Origin: Dehalococcoidia bacterium
GTDB taxonomy: Bacteria > Chloroflexota > Dehalococcoidia > GIF9 > AB-539-J10
DNA length: 12,539 nt
Direction: 5' to 3'
Assembly: GCA_030621105.1 (NCBI GenBank)
Contig: JAUXIH010000017.1
Location: 1-12,539 of the forward strand
Shown here: positions 1 to 5,954 of the stretch, one piece after another
How the letters are laid out: each line of letters begins with the position of its first letter
Position numbering within the stretch: the stretch's first letter is position 1
Notes under the pieces: generated by a model
Seen by the model: only the letters and a program-made list of their open reading frames with translations
What the model was told of the DNA's origin: nothing
Databases searched by the model: none
Program-made: the position numbers and the translations under genes

Positions 1-506
1 GGGGAGGAGCCAGTGTGCTGGCTGCCGATGACTGTATGAACGCTGGACTCGAGATTCCCCATTTCCCTAATACAATACAGGGTAAACTGCGAAGATTCCT
101 TAAAAGAGGAATCGGGATCAGCCTAAACAATCCCGTCGACCTGTCCGACCAGTGCTGGCATATATCATGTGATTGCGCCAGAGTAATGCTGGACTATGAG
201 GGAATCGACCAGGTAATCGTGCAGATATCCATGAGCATCTTCCCATATTTCACCCCAGAGACATCTCCCGCGCTCATATCAGTGGTCAACGATATCATCG
301 AGGCTTACCGGAAATCGGATAAGCCCATGGCTGCTGTAGTCCACTCAGCAGTATCCCCCCAGACCTATCAGTTACGGTTCGACTGCGAGCAAAGGTTTCA
401 GCAAGCTGGCATACCGGTATATCACTCGTTGCCCAGTGCAGCTCGGGCAATTTCTCAAGCGATGGATTACTATAGCCGCCGCAGGGAGCGGAGCAAGCAG
501 GCTTAG
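1..506 (+). CDS. ADP-forming acyl-CoA (acetate-CoA ligase-like) synthetase, C-terminal part of alpha region, 5' truncated
   Basis: The reading frame is open from base 3 at the left edge, so the gene begins outside the window; about 167 codons are visible, ending in TAG. The first residues, GGASVLAADDC followed by AGLEIP, match the glycine-rich CoA-ligase segment of the succinyl-CoA-synthetase-like flavodoxin domain in NDP-forming acyl-CoA synthetases. The pattern then continues with an NPVDL motif, a KPMAAVV strand and a closing GIPVYHSLPSAARAI segment, where the alpha part of these enzymes normally ends. The family converts an acyl-CoA, ADP and phosphate to acid, CoA and ATP, or the reverse, in the cytoplasm. 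The phosphorylated histidine of the family lies upstream and is not visible. No ATP-grasp half follows, so this is either a stand-alone alpha subunit or the last domain of a beta-alpha fusion. The acyl substrate cannot be assigned. The stop codon overlaps the mutL stop on the other strand. Confidence 0.8.
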   Translation, partial: GGASVLAADDCMNAGLEIPHFPNTIQGKLRRFLKRGIGISLNNPVDLSDQCWHISCDCARVMLDYEGIDQVIVQISMSIFPYFTPETSPALISVVNDIIEAYRKSDKPMAAVVHSAVSPQTYQLRFDCEQRFQQAGIPVYHSLPSAARAISQAMDYYSRRRERSKQA

Positions 507-2173
507 ACTATTCGTCCAAACTCCTTCTCAATCTGGTGCGAAGTTAAGTGAATCATGGTTGGTCTGCCATGAGGGCAAGTGCGGGGTTGCTCAGCTCTCT
601 CCAGCTGCCTGATTAACTCCCCCATTTCCTCACGGCTTAGCTGCTGCCCTCCCCTGATAGCACTATGACAGGCCAGCGTCCGGGCAATCTTCTCCTGCCA
701 GGGAACAGGGTCTTCCCTGGCTGCCAGGTTATCCAGCAAGGTAGTGATGGCCTCGACAACATTGGTATTTGCGATCAGGACCGGCACAGCACGCATCAAG
801 TAACTCCTGGAGCCAAAGGGCTCCAGAGAAAAGCCAAATTGAACCAGCAATTCCCTGTTCGACTTCAGTGTGGCTTCCTGTCGGGGGTTAAGTTCTACCG
901 TCACGGGTGATAACAATCCCTGGACTTCAACTTCCTGCCGCTTCCACTGTGCCAAAATTCTCTCATAGCGAATGCGCTCATGTGCCGCATGCTGGTCAAC
1001 AAGATATAATCCATCAGGGCCCTCAGCAATAATATAGGTGTTGGATAGCTGCCCAAGCACCCGTAGCACGGGCAACTCTATCGTGGGCAGGGGGGCTATC
1101 ACAGATGCTTCCCTGTCATGCAACTCCCAGCTACTTTCTCCTTGCCGCGATGATGTGGTGAAGGGGACAGTCTTCTCAGTAGCTATAGGAACCTGACTTA
1201 ACACCGCCCTCAAACTTTCCTGCACCATGGAGAATAGCATCTGCTCATCGCGAAATCTCACCTGGGCCTTGGCCGGATGAACATTAACATCCACATCTGC
1301 AGACGGGAGAGCAAGGTTGATCACTGCGATGGGATGCCGTCCTTCCATAAGCAGGCCGCGATAGGCAACCTCGGTAGCCTTGATTAACAACGGGCTGCGC
1401 ACCCAGCGGCGATTCACAAAGATGCTGATATAGCTGCGGTTAGAGCGAGTCAGTGAAGGTGGACTCAATAACCCGGAAAGCGCAGGAGTTGTTCCCTCTC
1501 CCTCGATCACCAGCATCTTTTGAGCCATCTCACGACCATACAAGCAAGCTACTACTCCTCTGAGAGACCCATCCCCCGTGGTCTCAAAATTGAGATGCTG
1601 GTCGACCAGCAACCGAAACTTAACTTCAGGAAAGGCCAAAGCATACTGGGTTAACAGATGAACAATACGGCTTTCTTCCCTGCTCGCCGACTTGAGAAAC
1701 TTGAGCCGCGCAGGCAGGTGGCGAAACAGCCATCTCATGGTTACTGTGGTACCTCGAGGACGGCTGCGGCTCTCCTGCCGAACCACCTTCCCCTGGCTCA
1801 AGCGTATACGGCTGCCCACAACTTCGGAAGCTGCCTGGGTGTAAAGTTCCACCTCCGCTGCAGCAGCAATGCTGGATAAAGCTTCTCCGCGAAAGCCAAG
1901 GGTGGAGGTACTACTGAGGTCATCTACATCAGTGATCTTACTGGTAGCGTGCCGTTGAAAAGCAAGTTCCACCTCCGCTGCAGAAATGCCTGCTCCATCA
2001 TCCACCACCCCGATGAGCTCAATGCCCCCTCCCTGAACTTCAACTTTAATCTGGCTGGCGCCAGCATCAAGAGAGTTCTCCACCAGCTCCTTGACCACTG
2101 AGGCAGGATTCTCAATTACCTCTCCAGCAGCTATTTGTGAAATGACCCCTGGGGCTAAAACCTTGATAGGCAT
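503..2173 (-). CDS. mutL: DNA mismatch repair protein MutL (with endonuclease motifs)
   Basis: A 556-residue MutL. The N-terminal GHKL ATPase carries KELVENSLDAG (E29, N33), DDGAGI (residues 58-63), GFRGEALS (93-100) and the transducer-domain motif NVHPAK (297-302). A short linker (about 325-365) leads to the C-terminal dimerisation and endonuclease domain. There the metal-binding motif DQHAAHE plus a spaced glutamate (393-404), ACHSAIRGG (501-509) and CPHGRP (533-538) are intact. In MutL homologues with these motifs the protein nicks the strand to be repaired after mismatch recognition by MutS; species using Dam/MutH lack them. The ATG at 2171-2173 is preceded by GAGAGG at about 8 bp. The gene lies 27 bp downstream of pcrA/uvrD on the same strand, so co-transcription is likely. 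At 556 residues it is a little shorter than the Bacillus and E. coli proteins, mainly because of the short linker. No mutS is in the window. Confidence 0.97.
   Translation of the reverse strand: MPIKVLAPGVISQIAAGEVIENPASVVKELVENSLDAGASQIKVEVQGGGIELIGVVDDGAGISAAEVELAFQRHATSKITDVDDLSSTSTLGFRGEALSSIAAAAEVELYTQAASEVVGSRIRLSQGKVVRQESRSRPRGTTVTMRWLFRHLPARLKFLKSASREESRIVHLLTQYALAFPEVKFRLLVDQHLNFETTGDGSLRGVVACLYGREMAQKMLVIEGEGTTPALSGLLSPPSLTRSNRSYISIFVNRRWVRSPLLIKATEVAYRGLLMEGRHPIAVINLALPSADVDVNVHPAKAQVRFRDEQMLFSMVQESLRAVLSQVPIATEKTVPFTTSSRQGESSWELHDREASVIAPLPTIELPVLRVLGQLSNTYIIAEGPDGLYLVDQHAAHERIRYERILAQWKRQEVEVQGLLSPVTVELNPRQEATLKSNRELLVQFGFSLEPFGSRSYLMRAVPVLIANTNVVEAITTLLDNLAAREDPVPWQEKIARTLACHSAIRGGQQLSREEMGELIRQLERAEQPRTCPHGRPTMIHLTSHQIEKEFGRIV
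1844..1983. repeat. 20-bp exact direct repeat, copies 120 bp apart, inside mutL
   Basis: The same 20 bases occur at 1844-1863 and 1964-1983, exactly 120 bp apart and therefore in the same mutL frame. Both copies encode the sense Ala-Ala-Glu-Val-Glu-Leu, once near residue 68 (SAAEVELAF) and once near residue 108 (AAAEVELYT). Both are normal positions in the MutL ATPase domain, so this is probably chance plus shared codon choice rather than a mobile or regulatory element. It could still support slippage or recombination. Confidence 0.6.
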
Positions 2174-2200
2174 AGACGCTGCCTCTCTCTTGTTATCAGG

Positions 2201-4417
2201 TTAACTCCCGGCGTCCTGACCATCGCTGGCTTCCGCTGAATCATCCCCGTCATTGTACTCGAAGTTGGGGATAATTTTCTCCATCGGGGCAAGGCTCAGT
2301 AGCAGCTTTTTAACCCCCGCTTCCTTGAAAACCACGCTTATTATGCAATCTCCATTTTCAGGGAGACAGTTCATCACGATACCATCACCAAATTTGCGAT
2401 GGTGAACATGATCTCCCACCCTCCATTCCTCGTTGATGGCAGGGGATTGTGGCTCAGGTCGCGATGTTCCCCGCTTGGTCTCCTGCCACAGCCCTCGCGC
2501 AGTTACCAGATTTGCCAGATGCGGTGATACATCGCGCAGAAAGCGAGAAGGAGGGTTGGCAATACTTCTCCCGAATAAATTGCGGCGATAGCTACGAAGC
2601 AGATACAGGTATTTCTCTGCCCGAGTTACCCCCACATAGCACAGGCGCCTTTCCTCCTCCATCTCTTCGAGAGAAAGGAAAGCTTTCCGATGAGGCAAAA
2701 GGCCTTCCTCCATGCCAGTGATAAACACTGCAGGGAACTCCAACCCCTTGGCCTGATGCAACGTAATGAGCGTCACGACATCAGCCCTGTCATCCAATCC
2801 ATCAAGTTCCGTAGCCAGGCTAACCCTATCCAGCATTGCAGCCAGGGCTTCCCCGGGAGGAAACTCATCATATTCCAGGGCAACACTCCTCAGCTCCATG
2901 ACATTCTCCCATTTGTCCTCCCCCCTCTCCTGTCCCATGAGATACTCTCGGTACCCGGTCTGCTGTAGTATCTCATCTATTAATTGAGCCAAATCCAACT
3001 GGTGCCCTCGAGCAATAAGGGACTCCATCAAGGAAAGGAACGCCAGGGCCGACTGGGCAATATGGGAAGAGAATTCCTTCCGCTCCAGCAAGCGTCCCAA
3101 AGCCTGGTACAGCGAGATATCTTCGCTCTGGGCACAACCGCGCAGCAGGCTCAATGTTTTTATCCCTATTCCTCTGCCCGGTATATTTATGATACGCGCC
3201 AGACTAACATCATCATGCCGGTTGTTAACGACCCTGAGATAGGCGATAACATCTTTAACCTCACGACGCTGATAGAAACGAACACCCCCCACCAGCTTGT
3301 AAGGCATTCCATAGCGCACAAAGGAGTCTTCCAGAACGCGGGATTGGGCATTAACCCGATACATCACGGCACAATCCCGAAATGACAACGACTCATGATC
3401 CACCAATCTCTGTATCTCATTCACCACCCTCTGGGCTTCCTCTCCTTCGTTCTCATTTTCTACAATGGTTACCCTGGGGCCTTCCTCATTTTCCGTGCGC
3501 AGATGCATGGATTTACGCTGCACATTGGCCGAGATGATATCTGAGGCGACACTCAGGATGTTCTTGGTAGAACGATAATTTTGCTCCAGTAAGACTACCT
3601 GAGCCTGCGGATAATCAGACTCAAAGCTAAATATATTGCGTAAATCAGCGGACCTCCAGGAATAAATAGATTGGTCAGGATCGCCCACAACGCAGATATC
3701 AGGGTTCCTGCCAGCCAGCTGCTTCAGCAGTACATATTGAGCAATATTGGTGTCCTGAAACTCATCTACCAACACATGCGTATAACGTTCCTGATACCGA
3801 CTGAGGATGTCGGGGTGGTCGCGAAATAACTTGACTGTCTTGACCAGTAAGTCATCGAAATCCACTGCCTGGACCTGGCCCAGCCTCTGTTGATATTGAT
3901 AGTAAACCCTGCTCACAATCTCCTCGAAATAACTATCCACATGCTGGGCATATTCCTCAGGATCAACAAGCTGGCTTTTAGCTTGGCTGATAGCTGCCCT
4001 GAGTGCCTGAGGGGGAAATTTCTTGGCATCCAGGTTGAGAGCCTGAAGGACTTGCTTAACCACACTCAACTGGTCTTCCTCATCATAGATGGCAAACCGG
4101 GAATCAAGGCCCATGGCTCTACCTTCGCGATGCAGGATCCGGCTGCAAATGGCATGAAAGGTGCCCAGTGTTAGCCCAGAGCTATCCTGCCCCAGAAGTA
4201 GCTCTAACCTGTTCCGCATCTCCCTGGCCGCTTTGTTAGTAAAGGTAAGTGCCATAATATGGTACGGGGCGACTCCGCAGGATGTAACCATATAGGCTAT
4301 CCGGTGCGTTATCACTCTGGTCTTGCCGCTTCCGGGCCCAGCCAGAATAAGCATGGGCCCACCTGTAGCCTGCACTGCTTGCTTTTGAGCAGGGTTGAGA
4401 GTAGCCAGAATATCCAT
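2201..4417 (-). CDS. pcrA: ATP-dependent 3'-5' DNA helicase, PcrA/UvrD family (superfamily 1A)
   Basis: A 738-residue SF1A helicase with every expected motif in order. These are the Q motif LNPAQKQAV (7-15), Walker A AGPGSGKT (26-33), motif Ia TFTNKAAREM (58-67), Walker B VDEFQDTN (217-224), GDPDQSIYSWRSAD (245-258), LEQNYRS (277-283), TLHQAKGLEFPAVF (552-565) and EEERRLCYVGVTRAEKYLYLL (587-607). A linker follows, then a C-terminal segment with VGDHVHHRKFGDGIV (667-681). This is the Tudor-like RNA-polymerase-contacting domain usual in PcrA/UvrD. The tail is acidic. The enzyme unwinds DNA in nucleotide excision and mismatch repair and clears blocked forks and polymerases. It has the usual family length. 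It starts at ATG with no clear Shine-Dalgarno site, but a TATAAT hexamer sits only 11 bp upstream. It is followed by mutL, which suggests a repair operon. Rep is excluded mainly by the C-terminal domain; pcrA or uvrD is a naming choice. Confidence 0.95.
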   Translation of the reverse strand: MDILATLNPAQKQAVQATGGPMLILAGPGSGKTRVITHRIAYMVTSCGVAPYHIMALTFTNKAAREMRNRLELLLGQDSSGLTLGTFHAICSRILHREGRAMGLDSRFAIYDEEDQLSVVKQVLQALNLDAKKFPPQALRAAISQAKSQLVDPEEYAQHVDSYFEEIVSRVYYQYQQRLGQVQAVDFDDLLVKTVKLFRDHPDILSRYQERYTHVLVDEFQDTNIAQYVLLKQLAGRNPDICVVGDPDQSIYSWRSADLRNIFSFESDYPQAQVVLLEQNYRSTKNILSVASDIISANVQRKSMHLRTENEEGPRVTIVENENEGEEAQRVVNEIQRLVDHESLSFRDCAVMYRVNAQSRVLEDSFVRYGMPYKLVGGVRFYQRREVKDVIAYLRVVNNRHDDVSLARIINIPGRGIGIKTLSLLRGCAQSEDISLYQALGRLLERKEFSSHIAQSALAFLSLMESLIARGHQLDLAQLIDEILQQTGYREYLMGQERGEDKWENVMELRSVALEYDEFPPGEALAAMLDRVSLATELDGLDDRADVVTLITLHQAKGLEFPAVFITGMEEGLLPHRKAFLSLEEMEEERRLCYVGVTRAEKYLYLLRSYRRNLFGRSIANPPSRFLRDVSPHLANLVTARGLWQETKRGTSRPEPQSPAINEEWRVGDHVHHRKFGDGIVMNCLPENGDCIISVVFKEAGVKKLLLSLAPMEKIIPNFEYNDGDDSAEASDGQDAGS

Positions 4418-4428
4418 TGGAGATGTTA

Positions 4429-4434
4429 ATTATA
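4429..4434 (-). promoter_or_regulatory. Possible -10 element for pcrA-mutL (near-leaderless start)
   Basis: Reading the minus strand, a perfect TATAAT lies in the 73-bp gap between speE and pcrA, ending 11 bp before the pcrA ATG. No good -35 hexamer is found 16-18 bp further upstream. If the element works, transcription would start only about 4-5 bases before the ATG. That would fit the lack of a Shine-Dalgarno site there. A single perfect hexamer in AT-rich sequence can be chance. No terminator for speE is visible in the gap, so pcrA may also be read from the speD promoter. Confidence 0.35.
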
Positions 4435-4490
4435 ACACGTACAACACCGGGAAGGAGAGGACAAAGTTGCCATCCTCACAGGGGTGAAGC

Positions 4491-5414
4491 TCAATAAACC
4501 GAGATCGGGGAGCTATCTGTGATGATTCGCTCGGCCATCTCTATCCGGCGGCGAATATGCCTGGGAAACAGGAGCATGGATTGATGGCTCAGCCCATCAT
4601 ATGCCTTGAGCTCCCTGGACACTCTAGAGGATATCCTGCGGTCCACCTCTTCAGCCGTCAATTGTTCCAGGTCCAGTACCCGCGATGCAGAAGCAAAACC
4701 CCACATGTCAACAAAAGAGGGAATATGGACCTGATAGGGACGCACTATGGGAAAAACATGCCTCAGTGTATTAACGATGGCAACGAAGCCCTGTAGATCA
4801 GCCCAGCCAGCAGACTCGGATTGGACAACAACGATGCCGTCGGGCCGCAAGCTTCGCATAACAAGCTGGTAAAACTCCAGGGTATACAATAAGCGAGAGG
4901 GACTATCTTCAAGGGGGTCAGCCAGATCAATGATGATGACATCAAACTCCTGCCTCTTATCCTCCAGAAACTTCCTGGCATCAGCAAAAAGTAGCTCTGC
5001 CCGGGGATCATTGAAGGAATTCTGGTGAAAGGATGGGAGAAACCGGCGACAAACATCAACCACCTGCTCATCAATGTCCACCATGACAGCCTTCTTAACC
5101 GACTTGTGAGACAGAACCTCCCTCAGTGTGGCACCCTCCCCTCCCCCAGCAATGAACACTCTCTCCGGGGCAGGGTGAGCCAGCATCACAGGGTGTACCA
5201 GTGACTCATGGTAGATGAACTCATCACTCTCGCTGGACTGGATCTTCCCATCGAGAACGAGACAAACTCCAAAGCTGCCCGTGTCAACGATTTCTATGGA
5301 CTGATATTTACTTTGCCCGGAATACAATACCCGCCTGATGCTATACAGCATGGTGATATCAGGGCTTAGATCGTCATGCAGCCACCTGTGTCTATCATGT
5401 TCGCTCTCTTTCAT
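4491..5414 (-). CDS. speE: Polyamine aminopropyltransferase, SpeE family, resembling thermospermine synthase (ACL5 type)
   Basis: A 307-residue Rossmann-fold aminopropyltransferase. After an N-terminal beta-strand domain, the donor-binding loop IAGGGEGATLREV (88-100) and the VDIDEQVVDVCR strand-helix (112-123) are clear. DLADP (163-167) stands where spermidine synthases have the catalytic Asp, usually within DCTDP or DSTDP. The family transfers the aminopropyl group of decarboxylated S-adenosylmethionine to a polyamine. GGGEG rather than GGGDG, DLADP, NTLRHVFPIVRPYQVHIPSF (215-234) and VDMWGFASAS (235-244) closely recall plant ACAULIS5-type thermospermine synthases and their archaeal and bacterial relatives. 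The acceptor may therefore be spermidine rather than putrescine. An agmatine aminopropyltransferase is another possibility. The start ATG overlaps the speD stop (ATGA), so the two are translationally coupled. No separate Shine-Dalgarno site is evident. The family is certain; the product is inference. Confidence 0.92.
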   Translation of the reverse strand: MKESEHDRHRWLHDDLSPDITMLYSIRRVLYSGQSKYQSIEIVDTGSFGVCLVLDGKIQSSESDEFIYHESLVHPVMLAHPAPERVFIAGGGEGATLREVLSHKSVKKAVMVDIDEQVVDVCRRFLPSFHQNSFNDPRAELLFADARKFLEDKRQEFDVIIIDLADPLEDSPSRLLYTLEFYQLVMRSLRPDGIVVVQSESAGWADLQGFVAIVNTLRHVFPIVRPYQVHIPSFVDMWGFASASRVLDLEQLTAEEVDRRISSRVSRELKAYDGLSHQSMLLFPRHIRRRIEMAERIITDSSPISVY

Positions 5415-5788
5415 TTCGGCATACGCCTGGCAGGAGTATCCATGACAATCCCCCTTCGTAGCTCAATCGCTGAGTAGTTATCCGTTCCCAGCCTTTCCGC
5501 TATAAGGGCAATCGCCTTCTCCGGCTCCACTCTGTCTCCACAGGTAAAAATATCAACAGCAGCGTACTTATATTCCGGCCAGGTATGTATTGAAATATGT
5601 GACTCGGCAATATTTACCACGCCGCTGACACCATAAGGAGAAAAATGGTAGAACGACTGGCCCACTACAGTGGCTCCACACGCGACGGCAGCATCATTAA
5701 GGCAATGCTGGAGAAAATCTACGCCATCCAGCACTTCCTCATTACAATCTTTGTATTCCAGTAACAAATGTCTACCCAGTGCATTCAA
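5411..5788 (-). CDS. speD: S-adenosylmethionine decarboxylase proenzyme, class 1B
   Basis: A 125-residue bacterial/archaeal-type SpeD. The self-cleavage site is in AESHISIHTWPE (61-72): cleavage between E62 and S63 would turn S63 into the pyruvoyl cofactor. H68 and C83 (in FTCGD) are the residues known to assist processing and catalysis, and the numbering equals that of the Thermotoga maritima enzyme as I recall it. The N terminus LGRHLLLEYKDC and the segment PYGVSGVVNIAESH are also typical. The enzyme decarboxylates S-adenosylmethionine to make the aminopropyl donor used by the SpeE-family protein encoded next, with which it overlaps by 4 bp. The start is TTG at 5786-5788, supported by a strong Shine-Dalgarno site 8 bp upstream. 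A nearby ATG at 5782-5784 is out of frame. Confidence 0.96.
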   Translation of the reverse strand: MNALGRHLLLEYKDCNEEVLDGVDFLQHCLNDAAVACGATVVGQSFYHFSPYGVSGVVNIAESHISIHTWPEYKYAAVDIFTCGDRVEPEKAIALIAERLGTDNYSAIELRRGIVMDTPARRMPK

Positions 5789-5796
5789 TTCACCTG

Positions 5797-5804
5797 CCCT
5801 CCTT
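5797..5804 (-). promoter_or_regulatory. Ribosome binding site fixing the TTG start of speD
   Basis: On the minus strand AAGGAGGG lies 8 bp before the TTG. This strong match supports the TTG and rules in the short N terminus expected for the family. Confidence 0.8.
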
Positions 5805-5853
5805 CAGAATATATTGCTGGCAAAGCGTTATAACAAACAGGATAATCAGCAAT

Positions 5854-5881
5854 TTTATACAATATATCTTATTGTTACCAA
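5854..5881 (-). promoter_or_regulatory. Candidate sigma-70-type promoter for speD-speE
   Basis: Minus-strand TTGGTA (5876-5881) and TATAAA (5854-5859) are separated by 16 bp, giving a leader of roughly 58 bases before speD. A second pair, TTGTTA and TATATT with a 17-bp spacer, sits closer to the gene but would start transcription inside the Shine-Dalgarno site, so it is less likely. Confidence 0.4.
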
Positions 5882-5884
5882 TAA
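5869..5884. promoter_or_regulatory. Small inverted repeat, possible operator, in the speD/lysS divergent region
   Basis: TTATTG and CAATAA form 6-bp arms around TTAC. The repeat overlaps the candidate speD -35 element and lies about 15 bp upstream of the lysS extended -10. A second inverted repeat, ATTGCTG (5813-5819) and CAGCAAT (5847-5853), falls in the speD leader, with the palindrome GTTATAAC (5827-5834) between its arms. These may be regulator sites or chance in AT-rich DNA. No known regulator motif is recognised. Confidence 0.2.
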
Positions 5885-5898
5885 TTGCACGTTGTTTC

Positions 5899-5907
5899 TG
5901 CTAAAAT
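5899..5907 (+). promoter_or_regulatory. Candidate extended -10 promoter for lysS-serS
   Basis: TGCTAAAAT fits the extended -10 pattern TGn followed by a near-consensus hexamer. No matching -35 is seen, which extended -10 promoters tolerate. The leader would be about 40 bases, too short for a T-box or other riboswitch. Confidence 0.35.
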
Positions 5908-5954
5908 ATCTCGATGGGTACGGTCGCCAATATACATTTTGAGAGAATTGAGCT

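Noticed and set aside
5789..5840. TTGTTA-17 bp-TATATT as the main speD promoter
   Set aside because: Spacing and hexamers are good, but transcription would begin inside the Shine-Dalgarno site, so the more distant pair at 5854-5881 is preferred.
5908..5954. T-box or other riboswitch ahead of the lysS-serS unit
   Set aside because: The gap before lysS has no T-box consensus and no antiterminator or terminator hairpin, and the likely leader is only about 40 bases.
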